A DNA stretch of 53,068 nt from Haloferax elongans ATCC BAA-1513 (GTDB lineage Archaea > Halobacteriota > Halobacteria > Halobacteriales > Haloferacaceae): contig NZ_AOLK01000023.1 of NCBI RefSeq assembly GCF_000336755.1, positions 1 to 53,068 of the forward strand. The letters are read 5' to 3'. The stretch's first letter is position 1. Every line of letters starts with the position of its first letter. Position numbers and translations under genes: made by a program. This document shows positions 15,753 through 25,193 of this stretch, piece after piece. Below the pieces are notes generated by a model. The model was given only the letters and a program-made list of their open reading frames with translations, did no database searches and was not told the DNA's origin.

Positions 15753-17006
15753 ATGCAAACGTCTCAATTCGAAGAGGCCGTTGAGCCGATTGAACAGGTG
15801 GTAGTCGTTGGGACCGGTTTCGTTGGGCTACCATTAGCACTGCAGCTTGCAAAGGCTGGAAAGTCAGTGATTGGCGTCGATATTGACGAACAGCTCGTTG
15901 CAGCTATCAACGACCAATCGCTCAACCTCGACGAAGATAAACTCCAAAACCTACTAGAAAGCGACGAAGTAGAAGAGAACCTCCAGGCTCGGACATCACC
16001 CACTTCTGGTGATGCCTTCGTCGTTTCAGTTCCGACTCCACTAACCCGGCCTCAAAAGTCGCCTGACCTCTCGATGATTAAGGCGGCAGTAGAATCCATA
16101 ATACCTCATCTTGAGGAGGGAGATCTCGTCAACATCGAATCGACGATACCGCCACTTACTTGTGAAGAAGTCGTGGTCCCAATGCTCACGGAGGCAGGAT
16201 TCACTCCTGGAGAAGAGATTCAACTCGCGCACTCGCCAGAACGAATTCTTCCGGGTGATGTATTCGAAGAGATTGTACACAACGACCGTGTGATTGGGGG
16301 AATCAACGAAGAAAGTGCACACCGAGCAGCCAAGGTATACGAACCATTCCTTAAGGGAGAGACGTATTTCACGGATTTGATCTCCGCAGAGTTGTGCAAG
16401 CTAATGGAGAATACCTTCCGTGACGTGAATATAGCTCTCGCAAATGAGTTTGCACTGATTGGAGATTCACTTAACCTCGATATTACAGAGGTTATTGAAC
16501 TTGCAAATCGTCATCCACGAGTCGACATCTTAAACCCCGGAATCGGAGTTGGTGGCCACTGTTTGCCGATTGACCCCTGGTTCCTCAATGAGGTGAATCC
16601 AGAGCATACAAATCTCATCACGACAGCCCGACGAATTAACGATAAGATGCCACAGGCATCAGCCCGAAAGATTCGTCACGCGCTCAGTGAATTTGACAAT
16701 CCCACTGTGCTCGCACTTGGTTCGACTTACAAGCCGAACACCCAAGACGAGCGTCTGAGTCCAGCAAATGAGATTGTGGACGAATTGCGACGAGATGGAT
16801 ACGAAATCGAGCACTTCGACCGGCTCGTCGACGAGAAACAGTACGACAACCTGAAAATGCTCATTGAAAAAATCCAGCCAGATGCAATCGTTCACTTAGT
16901 CGGTCATAGTGAGACTATTAGTCAGCTGGAAGAACTTAAACCGTGGATAGCTGATCAGGAGATTAAACTAATCCAGACTGAGAACGGAAACCCACTTCGA
17001 CTGTAA
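15753..17006 (+). CDS. wecC: UDP-N-acetyl-D-mannosamine dehydrogenase (UDP-ManNAcA forming)
   Basis: A 417-residue UDP-sugar 6-dehydrogenase: N-terminal NAD-binding motif VVGTGFVGLPLALQLAKAGK, VSVPTPL, SPERILPGD, a central helix domain with ELCKLMENTFRDVNIALANE, and the catalytic cysteine in NPGIGVGGHCLPIDPWFL. The GGHCxPIDPWF form with a downstream SYKPN-like STYKPNTQDERLSP is typical of the WecC branch, not the UDP-glucose dehydrogenase branch (GGSCFPKD). It uses two NAD+ to oxidise UDP-ManNAc to UDP-ManNAcA, the product expected after WecB. It is separated from the next gene by 2 bp. Confidence 0.93.
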   Translation: MQTSQFEEAVEPIEQVVVVGTGFVGLPLALQLAKAGKSVIGVDIDEQLVAAINDQSLNLDEDKLQNLLESDEVEENLQARTSPTSGDAFVVSVPTPLTRPQKSPDLSMIKAAVESIIPHLEEGDLVNIESTIPPLTCEEVVVPMLTEAGFTPGEEIQLAHSPERILPGDVFEEIVHNDRVIGGINEESAHRAAKVYEPFLKGETYFTDLISAELCKLMENTFRDVNIALANEFALIGDSLNLDITEVIELANRHPRVDILNPGIGVGGHCLPIDPWFLNEVNPEHTNLITTARRINDKMPQASARKIRHALSEFDNPTVLALGSTYKPNTQDERLSPANEIVDELRRDGYEIEHFDRLVDEKQYDNLKMLIEKIQPDAIVHLVGHSETISQLEELKPWIADQEIKLIQTENGNPLRL

Positions 17007-17008
17007 CG

Positions 17009-18235
17009 ATGTCCACCTTCCAGTCCGACGACGGGTCAGTACGTTTGCTTGTCATCTCCCAGTTTTTTCCGCCAGAATCAATGGGGGGTGCGCATCGATG
17101 GGAAAAACTCTCCAAGAACCTTTCAGAAAACGTAGAAGCACGAGTACTGTGTCCACCACCGACGTTTCCATACGGTGAATTCGACCGTGACTGGACACCC
17201 TACGCACAAGACGAAATAAACGATATTCCAGTCACGCGGTTGTGGACATGGCAGCCAAAGGATGACGACCGGATAGTAGGTCGCGTCCTCAATTACGGTG
17301 TCTTTGCTGTCCTAGCTACGCTATATGTCCTCCTGAACTGGTGGCGATTCGACGTTGTAGTGACAATGTCGGCACCTCACACAACATATCTTCCAGGTGT
17401 CGTTTCTAAACTAATGGGACGGAGGTGGGTCGTCGATATTTTTGATTTGTGGCTTGACAACGCTGCTGACTTAGGCTACGTTGATGAAGATTCACTCCAG
17501 TACCGATTTGTTAATATGCTAGAATATTCATCAATGCACATTTCAGATAAGATATTTGTCATAACGGAGACTATGTGCGAATTCTATCTAGAAAAATATC
17601 CAGAGGTCCATGAAGAAAAAATAGAAATCATTCCGTTTGGAGTCAATACTGAATTATTCTCGCCAGACACGAACACCACTAATAATGGTTCAGATATTAT
17701 ATATACTGGGAACCTTGGAACTGGACAAGCGTTTATCCCATTCCTCGAAGCATTTGCAGAATTGGACTTGAATTTGACCCTTTCGATAGTTGGAGATGGT
17801 GAACGGCGAGAAGAACTTGAAAAGTTAGTTGAATCACTTGATATTGAAGACCGTGTTACGTTTGTTGGACTCGTGCCACGCGAAGAGATACCCGAGCGAT
17901 TGTCATCAGCCAAAGTAAGTCTAGTTCCTTTAAAAACAGAACATAGTCTCGATTACGCACGACCGAACAAAATGCTCGAGGCAATGGCCGTCGGAACATC
18001 ATATATTGCAAGCTCAGTTAAAGAAATCACAAAAATAAGTGAGCAAAGAAACACGGGTGTAGCGACGTGCAATGAGAGATTAACCATAAAGGACGCCATG
18101 GAAACCCTAATTCAGAACCCAGAGCTACGTGAAGAGATGGGTGAGAATGGTATTAAGGTTATAAACGAAGAGCATGATTGGGAGGTAATTGGCCAGAGAG
18201 CCACGAACAGTATCAGCAAATTGGTGAGAGAATGA
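17009..18235 (+). CDS. Family 4 glycosyltransferase (WbuB-like)
   Basis: A 408-residue GT-B enzyme. N-terminal half: ISQFFPPESMGGAHRWEKLSKNL (acceptor side) and a hydrophobic patch near 95-115. C-terminal half: the linker IIPFGVNTELFSP, IYTGNLGTGQAF, LSIVGDGERREEL, VTFVGLVPREEIPE and RPNKMLEAMAVGTSYIAS. The usual E-x7-E is replaced by a RPNKMLE form, as in WbuB-type GT4s. It likely adds one sugar to the lipid-linked glycan on the cytoplasmic face. It follows wecC by 2 bp and overlaps the next GT4 by 4 bp (ATGA). From here the sequence is more AT-rich than the flanks. Confidence 0.88.
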   Translation: MSTFQSDDGSVRLLVISQFFPPESMGGAHRWEKLSKNLSENVEARVLCPPPTFPYGEFDRDWTPYAQDEINDIPVTRLWTWQPKDDDRIVGRVLNYGVFAVLATLYVLLNWWRFDVVVTMSAPHTTYLPGVVSKLMGRRWVVDIFDLWLDNAADLGYVDEDSLQYRFVNMLEYSSMHISDKIFVITETMCEFYLEKYPEVHEEKIEIIPFGVNTELFSPDTNTTNNGSDIIYTGNLGTGQAFIPFLEAFAELDLNLTLSIVGDGERREELEKLVESLDIEDRVTFVGLVPREEIPERLSSAKVSLVPLKTEHSLDYARPNKMLEAMAVGTSYIASSVKEITKISEQRNTGVATCNERLTIKDAMETLIQNPELREEMGENGIKVINEEHDWEVIGQRATNSISKLVRE

Positions 18236-19398
18236 AAATATTACATGTATGCGGGAGCTTCCCCCCAGCATATGCCTACGGAGGCCCACCTCGCTCAATT
18301 CAGCATCTTACAGCAGCACTAGCTGATCTGGGTCATGAGGTTACCGTAGTCACTACTGACGCAAAAGATGAGGCTAGCCGAGTAGAAATTAATAACAACC
18401 CGACATGGTCAGATGGTGTTGAAGTATACCGGTTTCGGAATTTAAGTAATAAGCTATCATGGAAGAATATTCAGATCCCTCCAAAAATGATGCTGTATCT
18501 CCTCCGAAATTGTTCAGATTATGATGTAGTTCATTCGCATGAATTTCGGTCGCCTCCAAGTGTCTTCGCCCACTTCGCAAGTACAGTTGCTGGAATTCCT
18601 CACGTTCACCAACCCCGAGGATCTATGCCTAGATACGAATTGAGCCACCTGAAGCTAGCCTTTGACCGGGTGATTGGGGAACAAATGATTACTGCGGTCG
18701 ATCAGTTAGTTGCATCGTCTGAAAGTGAGGGGTCGCTGTATGACGACATCTTCCCTAGTATCAATACAGACAAAGTTGCTAAAGTTCCAAATGGGATCTC
18801 TACAGAGGTATATCAAGACCTGCCAGAGCAAGGGAGATTTAAACATTCCAATAATATTGATTCCCGAGAAAAAGTAATTCTATTTTTGAGCCGTCTACAC
18901 CCGAGAAAAGGAGGAGACCTCCTTATAGATGCAGTCAGTCAGTTAGAGAGGGAAAATATCAGACTTGTTTTTGTAGGTCCTGATGAGGGTGCTCAAAGCC
19001 AATGGAAGTCTTACGCAGAAAGAAAAGGAATTCAAGCTCAAACCAAATTTATAGGGCCGCTTTATGACACAGACAAGCTAGAGGCCTATGTTGATGCCGA
19101 CCTATTTGTTCTACCTTCAAAGGATAGATACGAATCATTTGGAAATGTAGTTATCGAAGCAATGGCATGCGGTACACCAGTAATTGCAACAAATGTCTGT
19201 GGAGTGTCAGAATGGCTTAATCACCCAGGATGTCAGGTATCTAAGCCAGACGTGAATGACTTGTGTCAAAGTATTAGAAATCATCTCGATGGGAAGAGCC
19301 CAGATGAATCTTCAGTAAAACAGTATATCCAAGAGAACTTTTCTTGGTCGTCTGTCGCAAAAGAGACTGAGAAAATATATGAGAAACTGATACAATGA
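18232..19398 (+). CDS. Family 4 glycosyltransferase
   Basis: A 388-residue GT4. It begins MKILHVCGSFPPAYAYGGPPRSI, a standard GT4 N-terminus with the GGxxR acceptor loop. The C-terminal domain carries VPNGISTEVY, ILFLSRLHPRKGGDLLIDA, LVFVGPDEG, and the E-x7-E motif ESFGNVVIEAMACGTPVIAT. The start at 18232 shares ATGA with the preceding stop; a longer frame upstream is not needed. It overlaps the next GT4 in the same way. Role: sugar transfer in the glycan pathway. Donor and acceptor are not readable. Confidence 0.9.
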   Translation: MKILHVCGSFPPAYAYGGPPRSIQHLTAALADLGHEVTVVTTDAKDEASRVEINNNPTWSDGVEVYRFRNLSNKLSWKNIQIPPKMMLYLLRNCSDYDVVHSHEFRSPPSVFAHFASTVAGIPHVHQPRGSMPRYELSHLKLAFDRVIGEQMITAVDQLVASSESEGSLYDDIFPSINTDKVAKVPNGISTEVYQDLPEQGRFKHSNNIDSREKVILFLSRLHPRKGGDLLIDAVSQLERENIRLVFVGPDEGAQSQWKSYAERKGIQAQTKFIGPLYDTDKLEAYVDADLFVLPSKDRYESFGNVVIEAMACGTPVIATNVCGVSEWLNHPGCQVSKPDVNDLCQSIRNHLDGKSPDESSVKQYIQENFSWSSVAKETEKIYEKLIQ

Positions 19399-20519
19399 AA
19401 GTTACCTTCTTAACATACATATACCCATATCCAGAGCGCGGGTTCAACCCAGGTATTGAACGAGTTATACAAGAATTTGCTAGAAACCTGGTGGATAAAG
19501 GTCATGAGGTCCATGTGCTGACGACTTACCGAAATGGAGGGTCTGAAAAACATGGAGAAGACCAAGGGGTTCGAATCCATCGAGTTTCAGATACGCGAAG
19601 ATATTTAGGTAGAGTTGGTAGTCTCCTTTCACTCGATCTACTGTCTTTAAATATATCATTCAAGTCGTACTCAGAGCTTCTGGAGACATCGGATGTCGTC
19701 CACGCCTTCACACCAATTATTCACAAATTCTTTTCTACGAAACTCGTTTCTCACTATCACCACTGGGATGATCCATCCCAACCATTAGAATATCTATACT
19801 TGCCATCTAGCCACCTATTGTGGAAACAGTGTTATGAGATCTCAGACAAGGTTGTTGCTGTATCTGAATATTCCGCGACCGACCTCTCTGAGAGAGGAGT
19901 TGATGACGAGAAGTTAGTAGTTGTGCCAAATGGAGTTGATACAGGAAAATACAATCCAGGACCATCAGACATAGAATTTAACGAATGGGAAACTGTGTTG
20001 TTGTACGTTGGCCCGCTAATGGATAGAAAAGGGATAGAATACCTGATACAGTCGCTCCCCACTATTCTAGACAAATATCCCAAAACTGGACTTGTGATAG
20101 TCGGAGGAGGGGAATCAGATACGTACGAGGAGTTGGCAGATAGCCTTGGTGTTAAAGATAATATCCGTTTTGAGGGGTTTGTGCCTGACGAGAAATTGCC
20201 GGAGTACTACCGTGGAGCAGATATTTTTGCTTTCCCTTCGCTTCTGGAGGGATTTGGGATGGTCCTCATAGAAGCTATGGCATCTGGGTTACCAGTTGTG
20301 AGTACAACATCAAGTGCAATTCCTGAAGTGGTAGGGGATGCTGGCTTACTCTGTGAACCCGCTTCTGTGAGTCCAATCGCTAAACAAGTGTGTGACCTCA
20401 TAGAAAATCCAGAATTACAACACGAACTGAGTGAATCTGGCTTAACCCGAGTAGAATCAAAATTCACCTGGAATGCTGCTACTGAGCAACTTATCGAGCA
20501 TTACCGACAGACCACATGA
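19395..20519 (+). CDS. Family 4 glycosyltransferase
   Basis: A 374-residue GT4 with IYPYPERGFNPGIERVIQE at the N-terminus and VVPNGVDTGKYNPG, LLYVGPLMDRKGIEYLIQS, LVIVGGGES and EGFGMVLIEAMASGLPVVST (E-x7-E) in the nucleotide-sugar domain. It is the last gene of the forward operon and its ATG overlaps the previous stop by 4 bp. Third of three consecutive GT4s. Downstream sequence is A/T-rich (TTTAAATTATATTTAATTAA) and may serve as a U-tract terminator. Confidence 0.9.
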   Translation: MKVTFLTYIYPYPERGFNPGIERVIQEFARNLVDKGHEVHVLTTYRNGGSEKHGEDQGVRIHRVSDTRRYLGRVGSLLSLDLLSLNISFKSYSELLETSDVVHAFTPIIHKFFSTKLVSHYHHWDDPSQPLEYLYLPSSHLLWKQCYEISDKVVAVSEYSATDLSERGVDDEKLVVVPNGVDTGKYNPGPSDIEFNEWETVLLYVGPLMDRKGIEYLIQSLPTILDKYPKTGLVIVGGGESDTYEELADSLGVKDNIRFEGFVPDEKLPEYYRGADIFAFPSLLEGFGMVLIEAMASGLPVVSTTSSAIPEVVGDAGLLCEPASVSPIAKQVCDLIENPELQHELSESGLTRVESKFTWNAATEQLIEHYRQTT

Positions 20520-20855
20520 TTTAAATTATATTTAATTAAATAGTATATTTACTGGTTGAACGTTTATCGGTATGTGATAATCGAATGAGTTGAGAGGCTT
20601 GATTTTCTTAACAGCACATAGATCCTCAAACTATACCTAATCATAATCATAGAATACAGTTAGCATCACCTCAACGCGTACGCCCGTGAGTAACCAACGT
20701 AATCACAAGAGTATAGTTGCACCTCTGACTGCCGCCCCATTTGGGTATAGCCATTCCCTTACAGCATGACCTGGGCAGCGAACGGCCTCAAATGTCTTTG
20801 AAATTCGATTCAGTGAACTCAGTATCTTAACGACTCGCTCGCATCTCGAATGGGG
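20520..20855. other. 336-bp gap between the convergent glycan operons
   Basis: No gene recognised. The first 40 bp are very A/T-rich, consistent with termination. On the minus strand the frame of the GT-C-like gene stays open for about 50 codons after its TAA, reading through FEAVRCPGHAVREWLYPNG. This may be a decayed coding remnant or chance. No terminal repeats or target duplications were seen. Confidence 0.5.
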
Positions 20856-22391
20856 TTAACTAGATAGTACTGTCATATTACATTTGACAGAAGTTCGGCC
20901 ATTTGTGTAAACTTGAGGTAATAACGGCAAGCTTCGACGTTCAGAATCAACAACGTAGTAATCTTGATTACTAGCTCGATGAATGAATCGAACGTCTGAG
21001 ATCTTCAGGTTTCCATAATACAAAACACCCATACGTGTAGTTAGTGTCACTGCAGCTTTATCTGAAACAGCATATTTCTGAAGCCATTGTCCACCAGTTT
21101 TCTCTTGTTCCATTGTCATTGGAGTAACATCGCTAAACCCATCTGCTCGCACATCACTGCTCGGATCAACAAGGCTCGGAACAGTTGCAGTCATCACACT
21201 CATCATAACCAGTGCGACAGAAAGGACGACAGTCAATTTCTGAGCATGATTGCTAGAGAAACGCTCATGGACAGTCCAAAATGCAAGGAGTGCAAGTGGG
21301 ATATATGAAAAGAGTATAAGCCTAACAAGCATATCGTAGTCTACTACTGCTGTTATAATACCAAGGAGACCAACAGCACCCAGAAGTGTAACAAGGAACC
21401 TTGTTGTATCATCGCAATCTGTGACAAAACTATAGACAATAGTCGGAAGAGCAAGGATACCAAGTACAGCTTTGATTACTGAGCTGAGATAATCCAGAAC
21501 GGTTGGAGTTTGTGTAGTGAACGTAGAAGGCCCAGAGTAGAACCCAAGTTCTGCACCGCGGACAAGCAGTGTTGCACGGGTGAGAACCATGTTGACGACC
21601 CCAACATGAACTAGAGTATGAACTGAGAGAAGGGCGAGAAGAGTCAATAGGATATAAGTTAGGTAGTTGAAAGACCTACTCGTCTTAGACCGGGTCCGTC
21701 CAATCATCCTGTAAACGAGTGTTCCAGCAACAAGTAGGGGAAGTACCCCGAGAATTGCCAATGTTGAGAACCGGTGTGAAATTGCAAATGAAAATACCAC
21801 TACTGCATATAGAATCATACCTCGTTTTCGATCTCGTGTTTGAATGATATGAATCGTTATGAACACAATGAGGGAGAACAATGCCAGAGCAAACCCTTGA
21901 GCGTGATACTGGGTTTGATAAGATATGAAAGTATCCAGTTGAGAGATAGTATATCCGACAACAATTCCATAGTGGGTGCCAAACAATTTTGATGCAATCC
22001 CAACAAGAAGAGCGAGCGTAGCAACCGAAAATAGTGCTGGAGTGACTGCACGAAGCAAAGTTGGATCAGTGATACCAGTCACTTCAGCGATAGTCGCTGT
22101 GACATAATGCATTGCCGGGTAGTTTAGCAGATGTTCTACACCGGGGTACCAAGTTTGGACTTGTGGTGCAACTGCCTTGTTATTTCGAATGATGCTTTCG
22201 AATGCTGTTGAATAAAAATAACTATCGTGCCATGGCTTCCGATACTGACTTACAGAGGGAAGAAAACGTGTGATAAAAACTGAAGTGGATGCAATAATAC
22301 CTGAAGCAAGTTTACTTCGACCATCGAAAGTCCATAATATTAGAATGAGGGACAAGAGAAAGATTAGTCCGTAAAAAATGAGTATGTCCAT
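20856..22391 (-). CDS. Polytopic membrane protein, GT-C glycosyltransferase-like
   Basis: A 511-residue protein with at least 11 hydrophobic helices and a polar C-terminal tail. The first extracytoplasmic loop has WHDSYFYSTAFESIIRNN, and after it PGVEHLLNYPAMHYVTATIAEVTG, an arrangement like GT-C enzymes where an acidic residue after helix 1 is catalytic. The tail has GGQWLQKYAVSDKAAVTL and MGVLYYGNLK, as in many archaeal GT-C-like proteins. It could be a dolichol-phosphate-sugar-dependent transferase or a glycan polymerase. It is too short for AglB and no WWDYG motif is seen. It is the last gene of the reverse operon, 150 bp after the flippase start side, and is AT-rich. Confidence 0.65.
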   Translation of the reverse strand: MDILIFYGLIFLLSLILILWTFDGRSKLASGIIASTSVFITRFLPSVSQYRKPWHDSYFYSTAFESIIRNNKAVAPQVQTWYPGVEHLLNYPAMHYVTATIAEVTGITDPTLLRAVTPALFSVATLALLVGIASKLFGTHYGIVVGYTISQLDTFISYQTQYHAQGFALALFSLIVFITIHIIQTRDRKRGMILYAVVVFSFAISHRFSTLAILGVLPLLVAGTLVYRMIGRTRSKTSRSFNYLTYILLTLLALLSVHTLVHVGVVNMVLTRATLLVRGAELGFYSGPSTFTTQTPTVLDYLSSVIKAVLGILALPTIVYSFVTDCDDTTRFLVTLLGAVGLLGIITAVVDYDMLVRLILFSYIPLALLAFWTVHERFSSNHAQKLTVVLSVALVMMSVMTATVPSLVDPSSDVRADGFSDVTPMTMEQEKTGGQWLQKYAVSDKAAVTLTTRMGVLYYGNLKISDVRFIHRASNQDYYVVDSERRSLPLLPQVYTNGRTSVKCNMTVLSS

Positions 22392-22471
22392 ATGATTGGG
22401 TCTGTAGGCAAATACATAAGTTTTGATAGAGTATTCGGACGGTTAGACGAGGCCACAGATTAGACCAACCG

Positions 22472-22481
22472 ATGCCCCACT
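22472..22481 (+). repeat. Third copy (10 bp) of the ATGCCCCACT motif
   Basis: ATGCCCCACT matches the first 10 bases of the repeat at 11929 and is inverted relative to the copy at 12583. It lies in the gap between the flippase and GT-C-like genes, so the pair 12583/22472 brackets the forward operon and the GT-C gene. Confidence 0.5.
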
Positions 22482-22541
22482 TTTCTATATTAGTAGGCTA
22501 AAGAATTAGTAATAATTCTTAGTTGAATTATCATAGCCAAG

Positions 22542-24044
22542 TTAATTCAATTTGCTTATGCCCAAGATATTCTTCACTTGATTGATCGAGGACTGGGTGA
22601 TCATGCCTAGGGAGACACCCAATAACACAAATATAATAAACCCGATAATAGGCAGGACAAGTAGCTCAAGTAGATCTGGTAAAAAGACCAATTCCTTAGC
22701 TAATCTAAAGGTGAAGAAGAAAGAGATAGTGAGGGCGATGTTCCGAATCCAATTAAAGTCAGAAATTACATTATATCCTGCATATTGAAGAATCAGTCCA
22801 TACTGAATGATTTTCACAAAGTACGATATAGACGTCGCCATAGCAGCTCCTTTGAGTCCAAATTCAGGAATCAGTAAAATATTCAACACTACATTAGTTA
22901 TGAGAACTAAGAAGGATACAAGAGTGTTGTGTCGGATATAACCAGATACTTCGATTATTGGTGAGAGAACCCGAGCAATTCCAAATACAAATGTCCCAAT
23001 CATCAAGATCTTAAATGGAGCCACCGAGCTAATATAGTCATTCCCAAAGTAAACCACGAAGAATGAATCAGATAGCACATAGATTCCGACACCGAACAGG
23101 GTTAGAATTAAAAATATATTGTCAAGCCATTTGGAGGTATGATGAATTATCTCCTTAGGCTTATCCTCTTGGTATAAGCTAGAAATATTATGGAACAGAA
23201 TTGATTGAACACCTCTCGGAAAAAGCCACAACAGCTGTGATATTGTTAAGGCAGCGGTGTATATCCCTGTCTGTTTACCACCTAGCAAGGTTCGGACTAG
23301 TATTATGTCTGCATTATATATCAATGATGAAATAGCTAATGAGATCGCCGACCACCCTCCGAACGAAATCAAGTCAAAACCGAATTCATCCCACCCACGA
23401 TATATACTATTGACACTAATATTGAGTTCCCCCCGTATGAAATAAATACCAATGGCCGACGAAAGAACGGAGCTTACTACAAACGTGAAAAGTATAGATC
23501 GAATATCAAGTCCCAAGTAGGAAACAAAGATTGCGGGCCCAAAGTACAAGAATTTCTTAAATATTTTAATTATTTCTGCTTTTGCTTCTTCAGATTTTGA
23601 ATACAATACTGATCTGGAATACTCAATGCAGTTATTGAAAATAGTCGCAAAGAAAACAATCAATAAAGGTTCAAGCAGAACAGATTCAATAAAGTTGAAC
23701 CCATCCATGATGAAGATGACCAACCAAGACGATACTGTGGTTGCGATACCGATTGAAATCAGAAATACGAACGAAAATGTGGTTAATTGGCTCTCTAAAC
23801 CAGACTCATTGGCAATAGGGTAGTGTTTTCTAATTGAATTAAACATGCCAACTGTAGCAAGTGGCCCAACTATAGAGTGAACTGAAAGGACTGTTGAGAG
23901 GTTTCCGTATTGTTCAGTGGATATGAGCCGAACTAAAACGGGAGTAAAAATCATCGTCCCGAATAATATTAGTATAGATGACGAGTAATTTGATAATACA
24001 CCGTACAGAATATTTTGTTCCCTTTTAGACGTTTCTTTGTTCAT
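22542..24044 (-). CDS. Wzx/AglR-type lipid-linked oligosaccharide flippase (MOP superfamily)
   Basis: A 500-residue protein with about 12-14 transmembrane helices. It starts with a polar tail followed by YGVLSNYSSSILILFGTMIFTPVLVRLISTEQYGNLSTV, the signature N-terminus of polysaccharide biosynthesis (PST/RfbX) exporters. The mid-protein LLGGKQTGIYTAALTISQLLWLFP and the late GLKGAAMATSISYFVKIIQY are typical of the family. It would move the finished lipid-linked glycan across the membrane, the job of AglR in Haloferax. It is co-directional with two upstream GT4 genes (24-bp gap) and one downstream GT-C-like gene. It is markedly AT-rich and uses many Lys/Ile codons unlike the flanking core genome, which suggests horizontal acquisition. 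Confidence 0.9.
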   Translation of the reverse strand: MNKETSKREQNILYGVLSNYSSSILILFGTMIFTPVLVRLISTEQYGNLSTVLSVHSIVGPLATVGMFNSIRKHYPIANESGLESQLTTFSFVFLISIGIATTVSSWLVIFIMDGFNFIESVLLEPLLIVFFATIFNNCIEYSRSVLYSKSEEAKAEIIKIFKKFLYFGPAIFVSYLGLDIRSILFTFVVSSVLSSAIGIYFIRGELNISVNSIYRGWDEFGFDLISFGGWSAISLAISSLIYNADIILVRTLLGGKQTGIYTAALTISQLLWLFPRGVQSILFHNISSLYQEDKPKEIIHHTSKWLDNIFLILTLFGVGIYVLSDSFFVVYFGNDYISSVAPFKILMIGTFVFGIARVLSPIIEVSGYIRHNTLVSFLVLITNVVLNILLIPEFGLKGAAMATSISYFVKIIQYGLILQYAGYNVISDFNWIRNIALTISFFFTFRLAKELVFLPDLLELLVLPIIGFIIFVLLGVSLGMITQSSINQVKNILGISKLN

Positions 24045-24068
24045 AGGATAAGTCAGGTTGATATTGGA

Positions 24069-25193
24069 TTAGTATGGTAGCTTTTCGTCGACCATCTTTT
24101 CCCAAGAGTTGTTTTCTGCCCTCTGTTTCGCATTTCTCTGATACTCATCATACTGATTACTTTTTAGTAACTTATCGACGGCAGACGCTATCTCATCTGG
24201 TTGGGCTGGATCAACTAACAGCCCCTCTCGGCCATTCTCGATGATTTGGGTTAGACCACCAACATTAGTTGCTACTACCGGTGTTCCGGATGCCATTGAT
24301 TCAAGAGCTGCAATGCTAGTGGCTTCTTTCAAGGACGGAAAAACAGAAACATCTGCTGAAGAATAGAGCTCAGGCATCTCTTCATAATCTACCTCTCCAC
24401 GGAAGTTTGCATTTCTCATCTGATTATCGGCTTCAATAGTCCTTACAATTTCTTCTCTTTCCGGACCACTACCGGCAAAAACGACTTCAAAAGAATCCAA
24501 GTATTGGTCGAGGAATTTCATTGACTTGGCCAAGTGGATTACACCATTTTTCGGATACAACCGTCTTGGGCAAAGTATCGTATATTGGTCTGTAGAGACT
24601 CCAGAGGTATCTGTGAAAAACTGTGCTGGAACCCCATTAGAGATGTAAGATAGAGAGTTAATACGGTCCGTGTTAATTAATTCACGAACTTCTGACTTGA
24701 TTTCATTACTCGGAGCGATTACATGACAGGATTGTTCCAGCATGTTTTTAAATAGGTAGTCCTTCCAAGTCCCACGGTTGTTTAAGAAGTACGAAGAATG
24801 AACAGTAGTCACAATGTCAACGCGATCAGAGGACATATTATTCATGTAGTTCACAAATGGAATTAGCTCAAAAGGCAAATCGTGGACATGAACAACGTCA
24901 ATATTGAACTTATTAACAATCCGTTTTAGACTGTAAGATACAGGTATGCTGTTGACAGTATGATTTACGATATGCTCGGTAGATGCGATCCGATCGGAGC
25001 TACTTATTAAGTGGCCAGTGACAGGGTAATCTGCCTTTTTCTCAATTAATTCCCCATCACCAAGTGTTGCAATATGAACAGACTGTACGTTTGAGGAAGC
25101 TGCCTGTGCTTTACTCAATTCATGAACGTGTGTCTGTATTCCACCGGCAGCAGGCCAATACTTCTTGACAAAGTGTAATATGTTTTTACTCAT
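24069..25193 (-). CDS. Family 4 glycosyltransferase
   Basis: A 374-residue GT4. N-terminus: ILHFVKKYWPAAGGIQTHVHELSK. Middle: DVVHVHDLPFELIPF. C-terminal domain: ISNGVPAQFF, ILCPRRLYPKNGVIHLAKS, VVFAGSGPEREEI, FRGEVDYEEMPELYSSADVSVFPS and E-x7-E in KEATSIAALESMASGTPVVAT. The ATG at 25193 overlaps the stop of the upstream GT4 (25190) by 4 bp. The neighbouring flippase fits a role in building the same lipid-linked oligosaccharide. Linkage and donor are unknown. Confidence 0.9.
   Translation of the reverse strand: MSKNILHFVKKYWPAAGGIQTHVHELSKAQAASSNVQSVHIATLGDGELIEKKADYPVTGHLISSSDRIASTEHIVNHTVNSIPVSYSLKRIVNKFNIDVVHVHDLPFELIPFVNYMNNMSSDRVDIVTTVHSSYFLNNRGTWKDYLFKNMLEQSCHVIAPSNEIKSEVRELINTDRINSLSYISNGVPAQFFTDTSGVSTDQYTILCPRRLYPKNGVIHLAKSMKFLDQYLDSFEVVFAGSGPEREEIVRTIEADNQMRNANFRGEVDYEEMPELYSSADVSVFPSLKEATSIAALESMASGTPVVATNVGGLTQIIENGREGLLVDPAQPDEIASAVDKLLKSNQYDEYQRNAKQRAENNSWEKMVDEKLPY

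Noticed and set aside
19560-19585. GGTTCGAATCC-like string resembling a tRNA T-arm
   Set aside because: It is within a GT4 coding sequence (QGVRIHRVS) and no acceptor or D-arm pairing is present.
20856-22391. GT-C-like protein as AglB oligosaccharyltransferase
   Set aside because: Too short, and the WWDYG catalytic motif and large C-terminal domain are missing.
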